DNA from: Phyllobacterium sp. T1293 | GTDB lineage: Bacteria; Pseudomonadota; Alphaproteobacteria; Rhizobiales; Rhizobiaceae | Direction of reading: 5' to 3' | NCBI RefSeq assembly: GCF_020731415.2 | Contig: NZ_CP088275.1 | Location: forward strand, 62,001 to 126,000 | DNA length: 64,000 nt | Part shown: one piece after another, positions 19,616 to 28,341 of the stretch | Numbering within the stretch: position 1 is the first letter of the stretch | How the letters are laid out: every line of letters begins with the position of its first letter | Notes under the pieces: generated by a model | The model's database searches: none | The model's input: only the letters and a program-made list of their open reading frames with translations | Told to the model about the DNA's origin: nothing | Program-made: the position numbers and the translations under genes

Positions 19616-19739
19616 ATGCGTGGTTCGACAAGCTCACCATGAGGGAGATGGGTGGGTTGCAGGGAGTCAAGTTCTGCAATGGTGGCGATTATCGTTGCAG
19701 CACCACTCTCCCTCATGGTGAGCTTGTCGAACCACGCAT
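19616..19739. repeat. Palindromic repeat element, internally shortened copy
   Basis: Two perfect 32-base arms (19616-19647 and 19708-19739) face each other. The right side continues inward with sequence closely related to the inner arm of the larger element at 54310-54597, while the left inner part is missing. It is therefore a partly deleted copy of the same family. It occupies most of the 256-base gap between ridA and the M81 gene. Confidence 0.85.
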
Positions 19740-19830
19740 TTTGTTCATGCAAACTGAAGCTGGAGAACCACCATCATGCAAACCGAATATCGCAGCTGAA
19801 AAGCTGTAGTCTGCCATTGGAAAGCTCAAA

Positions 19831-21300
19831 ATGCGCATCTTCACCGCGTCCCTCGCCACGGAAACCAACACATTTTCACCCGTCCCGACGGACCGCGCCA
19901 GTTTTGAAATGGCGTTCTATGCGGGACCCGGCGAGCATCCTGATACGCCGACACTCTGCTCCGCGCCCATGGTGGTGCTGCGCCGCCGTGCGCGGGAAGA
20001 AGGTTTTGAACTCATTGAAGGCACCGCGACATGGGCGGAGCCCGGCGGCCTGTTGCAACAGCAGGCCTATGAAGGGCTGCGCGATGAAATTCTTGATCAG
20101 TTGAAAGCCGCTTTGCCCGTCGACGGTGTAATCCTCGGCCTGCATGGCGCCATGGTTGCGCAGGGCTATGATGATTGCGAAGGCGATCTTCTGGAGCGCA
20201 TCCGCTCAATCGTCGGGCCTGATGTGCTGATAGCTTCTGAACTTGATCCACACAGCCATTTGACGCGCAAGCGGGTGGAAAATTCCAACATTCTCGCGGC
20301 TTTCCTTGAATTTCCACATACGGATTTTTACGAGCGCGGCGAGCATGTGGTCGATTTGGCCCTGCGCACCTTACGCGGTGAAATCAAACCCATCATTTCC
20401 ACCTTCGATTGCCGCATGATCGGCGTTTTCCCGACCAGCCGCGAACCGATGCGTTCTTTTGTCGATCGCATTCAGGCCCTGCAGGGCCACCACAATATTC
20501 TCTCGATCTCCCTTATTCACGGTTTCATGGCTGGTGATGTGCCTGAGCTTGGCACGCAGGTCATGGTCGTCACCGATAATGACGCGCCGCGCGGTGCGGC
20601 ATTGGCTGAATCGCTCGGTATGGAAATTTTCGGAATGCGCGGCCGGACGGCGATGCCGATGCTTGATACGGAAGCTGGCCTCGACAAAGCCGTCCAACTT
20701 GCAGCAACGAAAAGTGGCAAGCCTGTTGTTGTTGCCGATGTCTGGGACAATCCCGGTGGCGGCGTAGCTGGAGATGGCACATTGATCCTGCGCCGCATGA
20801 TCGAGCGCGGCATTGACAATATTGCCGTCGCCACGATCTGGGACCCGATTGCCGTTACCTTCTGTCTGGCAGCAGGCGAGGGCGCCAGAATTCAGCTCCG
20901 CTTTGGCGGCAAGGCGGGACCGGATGGCGGCGCACCTCTCGATGCGCGCGTTGAAGTGCTGAAAGCCGTGCAGGAGGGCTGGCAGAGCTTTGGCAAGAGC
21001 CGCGTCACGCTTGGACCGGCGGCTGTGATCCGGCTTGAGGGCACCAATATCGAGGTCATCCTCAATACAAACCGCACCCAGACGTTCGAGCCGGATATTT
21101 TCTCCAATCTCGGCATCGAGCGTGCTTCAAAAGACATCCTGCTGGTCAAATCCACCAATCATTTCCACGCGGGTTTTGAGCCGGTCGCGGCAGAAATCAT
21201 CTATATCGACGCGGGCGCACCCTATCCGTCCAACCCGAAGAAAACCGATTACCGGAAACTGTCGCGCGAAATCTGGCCACGAATTGAAATGCCATTCTGA
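19831..21300 (+). CDS. M81-family metallopeptidase (MlrC-like)
   Basis: A 489-residue protein matching the M81/MlrC family along its whole length: an N-terminal domain starting with RIFTASLATETNTFSPVPT, the central GLHGAMVAQG, SELDPHSHLT and DNPGGGVAGDGT motifs, and a C-terminal domain. MlrC opens linear peptides in microcystin degradation, but most relatives act on unknown amide or cyclic substrates. Next to a sugar-type importer, RidA and a DSD-like enzyme it is a candidate for the first hydrolysis step of the imported compound. The repeat element before it may uncouple its expression from ridA. Confidence 0.9.
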   Translation: MRIFTASLATETNTFSPVPTDRASFEMAFYAGPGEHPDTPTLCSAPMVVLRRRAREEGFELIEGTATWAEPGGLLQQQAYEGLRDEILDQLKAALPVDGVILGLHGAMVAQGYDDCEGDLLERIRSIVGPDVLIASELDPHSHLTRKRVENSNILAAFLEFPHTDFYERGEHVVDLALRTLRGEIKPIISTFDCRMIGVFPTSREPMRSFVDRIQALQGHHNILSISLIHGFMAGDVPELGTQVMVVTDNDAPRGAALAESLGMEIFGMRGRTAMPMLDTEAGLDKAVQLAATKSGKPVVVADVWDNPGGGVAGDGTLILRRMIERGIDNIAVATIWDPIAVTFCLAAGEGARIQLRFGGKAGPDGGAPLDARVEVLKAVQEGWQSFGKSRVTLGPAAVIRLEGTNIEVILNTNRTQTFEPDIFSNLGIERASKDILLVKSTNHFHAGFEPVAAEIIYIDAGAPYPSNPKKTDYRKLSREIWPRIEMPF

Positions 21301-21311
21301 TAGGACAGAGA

Positions 21312-21338
21312 CCTGTTATCGGCCTTGCCGGTAATAGG
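21312..21338. terminator. Bidirectional terminator-like hairpin between M81 and MarR genes
   Basis: An 11-bp stem containing two G-U pairs (21312-21322 with 21328-21338) and a 5-base loop lies between the convergent genes and overlaps the MarR stop codon. No long T-run follows, so its strength is uncertain. Confidence 0.45.
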
Positions 21339-21783
21339 CCTCAAGTGCCGCAAGCCCTGCCTTCAAATCCCTTGCGCCCCGTTCACCAAGCCGGGCAAAA
21401 AGCTCCGTCTCGTAATTATGCGCGAGCGTCGTCAGGCGTTGATACGCCTTGCGTCCGGCCGGTGTCAGTTCGAGATGTTCCGTGCGCCGGTCGGCATCAT
21501 CGCGCTTGCGCTTGAGCCAATGGCGCTGCTCCAAAGAGAATACTGCGCGGCTGACTTTCGTCTTGTGCATTGAAGAATGCACGCCAATCGCCGTGGCGGA
21601 TAAAGCACCGAACTGACCAAGTGTCGCCAGCGTGCGCCACTCCGGACGCGTCAGCCCATATTCATCCCGGTACTGGCTGGCAAATCGTTGGCTGATCGCT
21701 TCAGCCGCCTTGTTCAACCGGTAGGGTATGAAATCCTCCAGAATGAGTGGCGGCAGCCCCGCCTCGTTTTCTTTAACCGTCAT
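21316..21783 (-). CDS. MarR-family regulator, probably of homogentisate genes
   Basis: A 155-residue winged-helix regulator. The helix-turn-helix region is GLTRPEWRTLATLGQFGALSATAIGVHSSMHKTKVSRAVFSLEQRHWLKRKRDDADRR-type, with the D-DRR wing typical of MarR proteins. The ATG at 21783 is chosen because AAGGAG lies 7 bases upstream; an ATG at 21825 in frame has none. It is divergent from hmgA, an arrangement known for HmgR-type control by homogentisate, so it probably represses the pathway. Confidence 0.88.
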   Translation of the reverse strand: MTVKENEAGLPPLILEDFIPYRLNKAAEAISQRFASQYRDEYGLTRPEWRTLATLGQFGALSATAIGVHSSMHKTKVSRAVFSLEQRHWLKRKRDDADRRTEHLELTPAGRKAYQRLTTLAHNYETELFARLGERGARDLKAGLAALEAYYRQGR

Positions 21784-21803
21784 TTGATCTCCTTTACCGT
21801 TGA

Positions 21804-21836
21804 TAGTTACAAAATAGATCGTCACAAATGCAACTA
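21804..21836. promoter_or_regulatory. Possible MarR operator upstream of hmgA
   Basis: TAGTTAC at 21804-21810 and GCAACTA at 21830-21836 form 7-base half-sites with one mismatch, spaced by 19 bases in the 83-base divergent control region. The spacing is wide for a single MarR dimer, so this is tentative. Confidence 0.3.
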
Positions 21837-21866
21837 AATATCTTCGAAAGATCGGGAGGACTGATC

Positions 21867-23183
21867 ATGACCCTTCATTACATGCCGGGCTTCGGCAATG
21901 ACTTCGAAACTGAATCTCTTCCCGGCGCGCTGCCGCAGGGGCAAAATTCGCCGCAGCGCTGCGCCTATGGGCTTTACGCCGAGCAGCTCTCGGGGTCGCC
22001 CTTCACCGCACCGCGCGGGATCAACGAACGCTCCTGGCTTTACCGCATTCGTCCATCGGTGAAACACTCCGGGCGTTTTACGCCAACGTCTCGCAAAGAC
22101 TGGAAAACCGCGCCCAATCTCGATGATCATGAACTCCCGATCGGCCAGCTGCGCTGGAATCCGACGCCGATGCCAAAGGAGCCGGTCAATTTCATAGACG
22201 GCATCCGCACCATGACGACAGCTGGCGACGTGCATGGTCAGGTTGGCATGGCCGCACATGTCTATGCATTCAACCGCGATATGGACGATGACTACTTTTT
22301 CAACGCCGATGGCGAGATGCTGCTGGTGCCGGAAAAGGGCCGTCTGCGCGTGTTCACTGAAATGGGCATCATGGAAATCGAGCCGTCGGAAATCTGCATC
22401 ATCCCGCGCGGCATGGTGTTCAAGGTTGCCGCAATCGACGGCGAAGCCCGCGGCTATATCTGCGAAAATTACGGCGCAAAGTTCGCACTACCTGATCGCG
22501 GCCCCATCGGCGCCAATTGCCTTGCCAATCCGCGCGATTTCAAGACGCCGGTTGCCGCCTATGAGGACAAGGAAACAGCGTGCCGCCTGCATGTAAAATG
22601 GTGTGGCAAATTCTATGAAACAGGCCTTGGCCATTCGCCGCTTGATGTCGTGGCATGGCACGGCAATTACGCACCTTATAAATATGATCTGCGCACCTTC
22701 TCACCTGTTGGTGCCATTCTCTTCGATCATCCCGATCCATCGATCTTTACGGTGCTCACCGCCCCATCGGGTGAGGAGGGGACTGCCAATGTCGACTTCG
22801 TTATTTTCCCGCCGCGCTGGCTTGTTGCCGAGCATAGTTTCCGCCCTCCATGGTACCATCGCAATATCATGTCGGAATTCATGGGATTGGTTTATGGTCA
22901 GTATGACGCCAAGGAAGAGGGCTTCGTTCCCGGCGGTATGAGCCTGCACAATATGATGCTGCCACATGGGCCGGATACAATGGGATTCAACAAGGCGTCG
23001 ACAGTGGAACTCAAGCCGCACAAGCTGGAAAATACGCTGGCCTTCATGTTCGAAACCCGTTTTCCGCAGCACCTGACCCGTTTTGCGGCAGAGCTGGAAT
23101 CGCTGCAGGATAATTATGCCGATTGCTGGACGGACCTGAAAAAGCGGTTCAATGGAACACCCGAGGGAGACTGGTCCGAATGA
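21867..23183 (+). CDS. hmgA: Homogentisate 1,2-dioxygenase
   Basis: A 438-residue iron enzyme that opens the homogentisate ring to maleylacetoacetate in tyrosine and phenylalanine degradation. It starts [23 protein letters not shown], the standard family N-terminus, and carries the iron-ligand region [18 protein letters not shown] near residue 330. GGGAGGA precedes the ATG at 21867; the longer ORF from 21828 is not needed. It overlaps the next gene by 4 bases. Confidence 0.97.
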   Translation: MTLHYMPGFGNDFETESLPGALPQGQNSPQRCAYGLYAEQLSGSPFTAPRGINERSWLYRIRPSVKHSGRFTPTSRKDWKTAPNLDDHELPIGQLRWNPTPMPKEPVNFIDGIRTMTTAGDVHGQVGMAAHVYAFNRDMDDDYFFNADGEMLLVPEKGRLRVFTEMGIMEIEPSEICIIPRGMVFKVAAIDGEARGYICENYGAKFALPDRGPIGANCLANPRDFKTPVAAYEDKETACRLHVKWCGKFYETGLGHSPLDVVAWHGNYAPYKYDLRTFSPVGAILFDHPDPSIFTVLTAPSGEEGTANVDFVIFPPRWLVAEHSFRPPWYHRNIMSEFMGLVYGQYDAKEEGFVPGGMSLHNMMLPHGPDTMGFNKASTVELKPHKLENTLAFMFETRFPQHLTRFAAELESLQDNYADCWTDLKKRFNGTPEGDWSE

Positions 23184-24199
23184 AACTCGCATCACTGAAC
23201 AATGGAACCCGCGACGGCAAACTCGTCATCGTGTCCAAGGATTTGACCAGCTTTACCGACGCATCGTTTCTGACCCCCACGCTGCAATCGGCACTCGACA
23301 ACTGGGCGCGGATTGCTCCGCATCTGGAGGCACTCGCCGAAAGCCTCGACCATGGCTCGGTGCCATCGGAGCGTTTTCATGAGCATGAGGCGCTTTCGCC
23401 GCTGCCGCGCGCTTTTCAGTGGGCCGATGGTTCGGCTTACGTCAACCACGTCGAACTTGTGCGCAAGGCACGCGGCGCGGAGATGCCCGACAGCTTCTGG
23501 ACCGATCCGCTGATCTATCAGGGCGGCTCCGACAGTTTTCTCGCCCCGCGCGCGCCTATCGTGATGGCTGATGAAGCCTATGGCATCGATATGGAAGGTG
23601 AAGTAGCCGTTATTGTCGATGATCTGCCGATGGGCGCAACACCAGATCAGGCACGGGGTGCCATCCGCCTCATCATGCTGGTCAATGATGTGAGCCTACG
23701 CGGACTGATCCCGGCTGAACTGGCAAAAGGTTTTGGTTTCTTCCAGTCAAAGCCTTCCTCCGCTTTCTCGCCAGTGGCTGTGACACCCGATGAACTCGGC
23801 GACGCCTGGGACGGCGGCAAGGTACATCTGCCGCTAAGTGTTGATTATAACGGCAAGCCATTCGGGCGAGCCAATGCGGGTATCGATATGACCTTCGATT
23901 TCCCTGTTCTCATTGCCCATGCGGCGAAAACCCGACCACTTGCCGCAGGCACAATCATTGGCTCGGGCACGGTTTCCAACAAGCTTGATGGCGGACCGGG
24001 TAAGCCTGTTGCGGAAGGCGGAGCGGGCTATTCCTGCATTGCGGAAATCCGCATGATCGAAACGATCAATCACGGCGCGCCCAAGACCTCTTTCATGAAA
24101 TTTGGCGACACGGTGCGTATCGAAATGAAAGACAAAGCTGGTCACTCCATTTTTGGAGCGATTGAACAGCAGGTCACACACTACGAAACGGGGAACTGA
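23180..24199 (+). CDS. Fumarylacetoacetate hydrolase family protein
   Basis: A 339-residue FAH-fold enzyme, the last step of homogentisate breakdown (fumarylacetoacetate to fumarate and acetoacetate). Metal-ligand patterns are visible as the [14 protein letters not shown] stretch and the later NDVSLR. The C-terminal half has the conserved [11 protein letters not shown]. It begins at ATG 23180 overlapping hmgA's stop, so it is translationally coupled. It is shorter than eukaryotic FahA, as is usual in bacteria. Confidence 0.92.
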   Translation: MKLASLNNGTRDGKLVIVSKDLTSFTDASFLTPTLQSALDNWARIAPHLEALAESLDHGSVPSERFHEHEALSPLPRAFQWADGSAYVNHVELVRKARGAEMPDSFWTDPLIYQGGSDSFLAPRAPIVMADEAYGIDMEGEVAVIVDDLPMGATPDQARGAIRLIMLVNDVSLRGLIPAELAKGFGFFQSKPSSAFSPVAVTPDELGDAWDGGKVHLPLSVDYNGKPFGRANAGIDMTFDFPVLIAHAAKTRPLAAGTIIGSGTVSNKLDGGPGKPVAEGGAGYSCIAEIRMIETINHGAPKTSFMKFGDTVRIEMKDKAGHSIFGAIEQQVTHYETGN

Positions 24200-24202
24200 G
24201 GA

Positions 24203-24847
24203 ATGAGCGGACTCATCCTCTTTGAATATTGGCGGTCATCGGCAAGCTACCGGGTGCGCATAGCACTCCAGAGCCTCAAGCTTGAATATGAGACCGTTCC
24301 CGTCAATTTGCTGAAGGGCGAACACAAGGACCCTGATAATCTCAGCCGCAATCCGCAAGGGCTGGTTCCAACATTGGCGATGGATGGGCGGATGATGAGC
24401 CAGTCGCTGGCAATCATTGAGTATCTCGATGAGATTTACCCTGATGCCGCATTCCTGCCGCCTGATCCCGCTGGCAGACAGCGGGTGCGCGCACTGTCCT
24501 ATGCCATTGCCATGGATATTCACCCCACCTGCAATATGGGGGTGGTCACACACGTCATGGAGATCACCGGCGGCGGTGATGCTGCCCGCAGCGCATGGAT
24601 GCAGAAGTTTATTGGGGAAGGATTGGAAGCCTTTGAGAGGCTTCTGGACAACCCTGATACCGGCAAGTTCTGTCATGGCGATAAGCCGGGAATGGCGGAT
24701 TTCTGCCTTGTGCCACAGGTCTATAATGCCCGCCGCTGGGGCGCGGATATTTCAGGGCTGAAGCGCGTAAATGCCATCACCAAACGCTGCGAAAAGCTGA
24801 AGGCTTTTGCAGCGGCACACCCGGATAAGGCCAAGCCGAACGTATAG
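24203..24847 (+). CDS. maiA: Maleylacetoacetate isomerase (zeta-class GST)
   Basis: A 214-residue glutathione-dependent cis-trans isomerase between the hmgA and FAH steps. The N-terminal thioredoxin-like domain shows YWRSSASYRVRIALQ and QSLAIIEYLDE. The C-terminal helical domain contains the NMGVV stretch. The classical SSCxW motif reads SSASY here, so the family cysteine is alanine; this occurs in some bacterial MaiA proteins. It starts 3 bases after the FAH stop and ends the operon. Confidence 0.93.
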   Translation: MSGLILFEYWRSSASYRVRIALQSLKLEYETVPVNLLKGEHKDPDNLSRNPQGLVPTLAMDGRMMSQSLAIIEYLDEIYPDAAFLPPDPAGRQRVRALSYAIAMDIHPTCNMGVVTHVMEITGGGDAARSAWMQKFIGEGLEAFERLLDNPDTGKFCHGDKPGMADFCLVPQVYNARRWGADISGLKRVNAITKRCEKLKAFAAAHPDKAKPNV

Positions 24848-24878
24848 ACATTGTTGACACAACAAAGTGCAATGGCTA

Positions 24879-24901
24879 ATGTATCAACAATGATGATACA
24901 T
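24879..24901. promoter_or_regulatory. Operator of the mazEF-type locus
   Basis: A perfect palindrome with 8-base arms (24879-24886, 24894-24901) and a 7-base centre lies 10 bases before the antitoxin start. This is where autoregulating antitoxins bind. Confidence 0.65.
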
Positions 24902-24911
24902 GGAGTATGTT

Positions 24912-25154
24912 ATGCGTGTAACGGTTAAAAAATGGGGCAACAGTGCTTCTGTACGCATACCGGCTGCTGTCATGGCGGCAGCTCGACTGGAGCTCGACAC
25001 GTTGGTTGATGTGCGCGAAGAAGAAGGGCTGATTATTATCGAGCCAGTCCGGCAGGTCGAATATGATCTGGATAGGTTGATCGAAGGCATAACACCTGAA
25101 AATATACATTCTGAGGCCGATTTCGGCGATCCTGTCGGCAAGGAAGCACTTTAA
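24912..25154 (+). CDS. MazE-like antitoxin (AbrB/SpoVT fold)
   Basis: An 80-residue antitoxin. The N-terminal swapped-hairpin DNA-binding domain has the classic VTVKKWGNSASVRIPAAVM pattern, with a short acidic C-terminal tail that would cover the toxin. The ATG at 24912 has GGAG at 7 bases. The stop overlaps the toxin start by 1 base (TAATG), and a palindrome lies just upstream, as usual in type II modules. Confidence 0.9.
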   Translation: MRVTVKKWGNSASVRIPAAVMAAARLELDTLVDVREEEGLIIIEPVRQVEYDLDRLIEGITPENIHSEADFGDPVGKEAL

Positions 25155-25489
25155 TGCCCGCCTACGTGCCGGATGCCGGCGATATTGTTTGGCTGCATTT
25201 CAACCCACAAGCAGGTCACGAACAGGCGGGGCATCGCCCCGCAGTTGTACTCAGTCCTGCCAGCTACAACGGCAGGATCGGTTTGATGCTTTGCTGCCCC
25301 ATGACCACACAGATCAAGGGGTATCCATTCGAGGTAGCAATTGCGAGTGATCGACCCAGCGCTGTGCTTGCCGATCAGGTCAAGAGTCTAGATTGGCGTG
25401 TCCGTCGTGCCACTTACAAAGGCAAGATTTCCGCGAGTGAACTCGCCGAAATTCGCAATAAAGCCGCCGCGCTGATTGGCAAACGCTAG
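25154..25489 (+). CDS. MazF-type mRNA interferase toxin
   Basis: A 111-residue MazF/PemK-fold endoribonuclease. The PDAGDIVWLHFNPQAGHEQAGHRPAVVLSP N-terminus and the CCPMTTQIKGYPFEV strand are diagnostic. The conserved LADQVKSLDWRVR segment follows. It is paired with the antitoxin immediately upstream and ends 2 bases before the convergent hppD stop. It appears full length. Confidence 0.93.
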   Translation: MPAYVPDAGDIVWLHFNPQAGHEQAGHRPAVVLSPASYNGRIGLMLCCPMTTQIKGYPFEVAIASDRPSAVLADQVKSLDWRVRRATYKGKISASELAEIRNKAAALIGKR

Positions 25490-25491
25490 GC

Positions 25492-26604
25492 CTATTCCGC
25501 TGCATCAACTTTGATGACGCCACGGCGGATCTGGTCCTCTTCAATCGACTCGAACAGGGCGCGGAAATTGCCCTCGCCAAAGCCTTCGTCACCCTTGCGC
25601 TGGATGAATTCGAAGAAGATCGGTCCGATGACTGTCTTGGAGAAAATCTGCAGCAGGATTTTTGTCATGCCCCCATCGATAACGCCTTCGCCGTCGATGA
25701 GAATGCCGTGTTTCTTCATCCGCTCAATCGGCTCGTCATGGCCATGCACACGGTCATGCGACATATCGTAATAGGTTTCGGGCGGACCCGGCATGAACTT
25801 GAGACCATTTTCGTCAAGCTTATCCGTCGCGTCGTAAATGCCTTCGGTGCCAACAGCGATGTGTTGAATGCCTTCGCCCTTGTACTTGCGCAGATATTCC
25901 TCGATCTGGCTCTTGTCGTCAGTCGACTCATTCAAGGGAATACGGATTTTGCCGCATGGCGAGGTGATGGCGCGGGAGACAAGCCCCGTAAGTTTGCCTG
26001 CAATATCAAAGAAGTGAATCTGCTTGAAGCCGAACAACTCGCGGTAGAACGCCCACCACTTATCCATATTGCCGCGATAGACATTATGGGTGAGGTGATC
26101 AAGATAGTAGAAACCGACACCTTCAGGTTTCGGATCGCGCTCGCCCAGCCATTCGAACTCATCATCATAGACAGAGCCCTTCTCGCCATACTTCTCGATG
26201 AAATACAGCATCGAGCCACCAATACCGACAATAGCGGGAACATTAAGGGTCTTATCGTCGCCAGTATAGGGCGTCGCACCCTTGGCAACCGCATGATCAA
26301 AGGCATGCTTGGCATCAACCACGCGCCAGGCCATGGATGGGGCACAGGGACCGTGCTCCCCAACGAATTTCGTCGCATGGGAACCCGGTTCAGCATTGAG
26401 GATGTAATTGATATCGCCCTGGCGCCACAGCGTTATGTTCTTGGAACGATGCCGGGCAACGGGCTTATAGCCCATGCGGGTGAAAAGTTCTTCCAGCTTT
26501 TCCGGTTCGGGATGAGCGAATTCGACAAACTCAAAGCCATCCGTTCCAGCAGGATTATCCTTGCTGATCGTGGCAACAGGTGCGTCGTGCGGAAATGGGC
26601 CCAT
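25492..26604 (-). CDS. hppD: 4-hydroxyphenylpyruvate dioxygenase
   Basis: A 370-residue iron enzyme that converts 4-hydroxyphenylpyruvate to homogentisate, the step before hmgA. Two vicinal-oxygen-chelate domains are present. The iron ligands are expected in YYLDHLTHNVYRG, GIQHIAVGT and the C-terminal QRKGDEGFGEGNF. AGGAGG precedes the ATG at 26604. It is divergent from an Lrp-type regulator and separated from hmgA by a toxin-antitoxin pair. Confidence 0.97.
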   Translation of the reverse strand: MGPFPHDAPVATISKDNPAGTDGFEFVEFAHPEPEKLEELFTRMGYKPVARHRSKNITLWRQGDINYILNAEPGSHATKFVGEHGPCAPSMAWRVVDAKHAFDHAVAKGATPYTGDDKTLNVPAIVGIGGSMLYFIEKYGEKGSVYDDEFEWLGERDPKPEGVGFYYLDHLTHNVYRGNMDKWWAFYRELFGFKQIHFFDIAGKLTGLVSRAITSPCGKIRIPLNESTDDKSQIEEYLRKYKGEGIQHIAVGTEGIYDATDKLDENGLKFMPGPPETYYDMSHDRVHGHDEPIERMKKHGILIDGEGVIDGGMTKILLQIFSKTVIGPIFFEFIQRKGDEGFGEGNFRALFESIEEDQIRRGVIKVDAAE

Positions 26605-26683
26605 AACATCCTCCTCTGGCTCGCAGCATTATCGCGCAAAGCACATGCAAAGTGCTTGCATTTCGACGCTCGCCGGAGACATA

Positions 26684-26704
26684 ATATGCATGTATCGTGC
26701 ATAT
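26684..26704. promoter_or_regulatory. Palindrome between hppD and lrp-like gene
   Basis: Perfect 7-base arms ATATGCA (26684-26690) and TGCATAT (26698-26704) with a 7-base centre lie in the 120-base divergent gap. The size and AT-rich ends suit an Lrp/AsnC dimer. Confidence 0.5.
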
Positions 26705-26724
26705 AATTGATAAGGAATGCATGA

Positions 26725-27186
26725 ATGGAACAACTTGATGCATTTGACCGCAAAATACTGTCTTCCCTGCAGGAGGACGGACGACTCACGAACAACGAAC
26801 TTTCCGAACGGATCAACCTGTCGGCCTCCCAGTGCTCCCGCCGCCGTTCAAGGCTGGAAGAAGAGGGATTTATCCGAGGTTACAGGGCGGAGATCGACCG
26901 GGAAAAGCTCGGCCTTGGCATTGTCAACATCATCTCGGTGACACTGGCGACCCATAATCGCGACAACTCCCGCCGGTTTTCCGAGCTGATTTCAAAACTG
27001 CCGCAGGTGATGGAGGCCCATGCGCTCACCGGCGAGATGGATTATTTCATTAAAGTGGTCACGCCAGACCTGCGCGCACTTTCCGCCTTCGTCAATGAGG
27101 TGCTGCTACCGCATGAATCCGTACAGAACGTCAAAACCGCCATTGTGCTTGATACACTCAAGGAAGATGGCCGCCTGCCAATTTGA
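26725..27186 (+). CDS. Lrp/AsnC-family regulator, probably of hppD
   Basis: A 153-residue regulator with an N-terminal helix-turn-helix (DAFDRKILSSLQEDGRLTNNELSERINLSASQCSRRRSRLEEEG) and a C-terminal RAM ligand-binding domain (VMEAHALTGEMDYFIKVVTPDL). AAGGA lies upstream of the ATG at 26725. Divergence from hppD fits regulators that activate hppD in response to tyrosine or phenylalanine. Confidence 0.92.
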   Translation: MEQLDAFDRKILSSLQEDGRLTNNELSERINLSASQCSRRRSRLEEEGFIRGYRAEIDREKLGLGIVNIISVTLATHNRDNSRRFSELISKLPQVMEAHALTGEMDYFIKVVTPDLRALSAFVNEVLLPHESVQNVKTAIVLDTLKEDGRLPI

Positions 27187-27227
27187 TCACGCTCGATTTT
27201 GACCTTTATAAATAGATCGAATTATTA

Positions 27228-27241
27228 TACTTATATAAGTA
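27228..27241. promoter_or_regulatory. Operator-like palindrome before the Phd/RelB-type antitoxin
   Basis: A 14-base perfect palindrome, TACTTATATAAGTA, lies 27 bases before the antitoxin start in a strongly AT-rich stretch. It probably overlaps the promoter. Confidence 0.5.
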
Positions 27242-27268
27242 CTAAATTTCATACTAATGGAGATTGCC

Positions 27269-27514
27269 ATGCAACGTGTCGAAGCCTCGGTGGCGGTGAC
27301 CGTATCAGACCTCAAGAAAAGTCCGACCGCCATCATGAATGAGGCGCAGGGCAAGGCGGTGGCTGTACTCAATCACAATCGTGTCATGGCCTATATGGTC
27401 CCGGCGGATGTTTACGAGGCCATGCTTGATCGGCTTGATGATATTCATCTGGCTGAAATCATTAAATCCCGCGCAGACGAACAGGGCATATCCGTCGATA
27501 TCGATGACCTTTAA
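27269..27514 (+). CDS. Phd/YefM (RelB)-type antitoxin
   Basis: An 81-residue antitoxin. The N-terminal Phd fold carries VAVTVSDLKKSPTAIMNEAQGKAVAVLNHNRVMAYMVP, and the C-terminal half is an acidic toxin-binding tail. The ATG at 27269 is preceded by GGAGA. Its last codons overlap the start of a RelE reading frame that is broken, so this antitoxin now appears to lack a working partner. Confidence 0.9.
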   Translation: MQRVEASVAVTVSDLKKSPTAIMNEAQGKAVAVLNHNRVMAYMVPADVYEAMLDRLDDIHLAEIIKSRADEQGISVDIDDL

Positions 27515-27748
27515 GCTTGAGTTCCTTCCGTCCGCCAGCAACTCGTCAAGAAGCTAAGGGAGCGGCTCGAGATACCTCGCGTCCCCAATGCCGCCCTGCA
27601 TGGCATGCCCGATCATTACAAAATCAAGCTGCGACAGGCGGGCTGCCGACTGGTTTATCGGGCCAATGACGAAACCATAACGGTGCTCGTCGTGACCGTA
27701 GGGAAACGGGAACGTAGCGAAGTCTATAATCTGGCTAGGAAACGCTAA
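27504..27748 (+). pseudogene. Decayed RelE/ParE-type toxin gene
   Basis: An ATG at 27504 opens MTFKLEFLPSA, the normal RelE N-terminus, but stops after 17 codons. From 27536 a second frame, shifted by two, reads on through PNAALHGMPDHYKIKLRQAG, then CRLVYRANDETITVLVVTVGKRE and the natural end at 27748, which is the rest of a RelE toxin. About a dozen codons normally found between these parts (the first helices) are also missing. One deletion could explain both. The toxin is therefore inactive unless a sequencing error is involved. Confidence 0.85.
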
Positions 27749-27774
27749 GTGGGGATGGCGTGGAAATAAATCGG

Positions 27775-28113
27775 CTATAATTTCAGGATTGCCGCTACTT
27801 TTAGCTTCACTTGCTCGAAAATCACTTCGCTGACCTGACCCAGACGATCAGCATGCGCGGTCTCTATAGTGGCTATTTTTGATGGTCGAATAACAGATGG
27901 CGCGGGCAATCCCGCCTCATGATGCAATGGGATTGGAACATCATTGTCCCATCGCTTGTTTTCAGCACTCGTAATCATGAGCACCCAAAGAAAATCTTTG
28001 TTCTCGCCGGTAGTGCTGTTGGAAATAACGAGTGCTGGCCTGTGCTGGCGCGTGTTCCGATCCGTATAGGGGAAAGGCACACGAACAATGTCTCCCGCTT
28101 TAAAGGTCTGCAT
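27775..28113 (-). CDS. PemK/MazF-type toxin
   Basis: A 112-residue PemK-like endoribonuclease. It begins MQTFKAGDIVRVPFPYTDRNTRQHRPALVIS, the diagnostic N-terminus, and continues with the ITSAENKRW and PSVIRPSKIATI strands. The start at 28113 overlaps the antitoxin gene by 14 bases. An earlier in-frame start at 28170 would lie deep inside the antitoxin and is unlikely. It ends 26 bases from the relE remnant, so two different toxin loci meet tail to tail. Confidence 0.9.
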   Translation of the reverse strand: MQTFKAGDIVRVPFPYTDRNTRQHRPALVISNSTTGENKDFLWVLMITSAENKRWDNDVPIPLHHEAGLPAPSVIRPSKIATIETAHADRLGQVSEVIFEQVKLKVAAILKL

Positions 28114-28318
28114 AGGCACTTCTGTCCGCATCGCCATCCCATTCCGAGAAGGTTGCGAATGGGTCGTCATTGACCACCCCGGTTTCCGTGCGCATGAGAA
28201 TCACACGGCCATCTTCGATCTGATAGGCGATCTCATCGCCCGGTTTCAGTTTAAGCGCCGTGCGCACCGCCTGCGGTATCGTTGTCTGTGCCTTGCTCGT
28301 CATTTTGCTCGTGATCAT
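28100..28318 (-). CDS. AbrB-fold antitoxin
   Basis: A 72-residue antitoxin with the AbrB/SpoVT DNA-binding domain (ITSKMTSKAQTTIPQAVRTALKLKPGDEIAYQI) and an acidic tail. AAGGAG lies 7 bases before the ATG at 28318. A palindrome at 28342-28358 is the likely autoregulatory operator. It is paired with the PemK-type toxin by a 14-base overlap. Confidence 0.9.
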   Translation of the reverse strand: MITSKMTSKAQTTIPQAVRTALKLKPGDEIAYQIEDGRVILMRTETGVVNDDPFATFSEWDGDADRSAYADL

Positions 28319-28341
28319 AATGAGGCTCCTTATCGCAGAAT

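Noticed and set aside
25708..26706. 332-codon frame on the plus strand opposite hppD
   Set aside because: It is a shadow of the conserved dioxygenase gene and has no ribosome binding site or domain.
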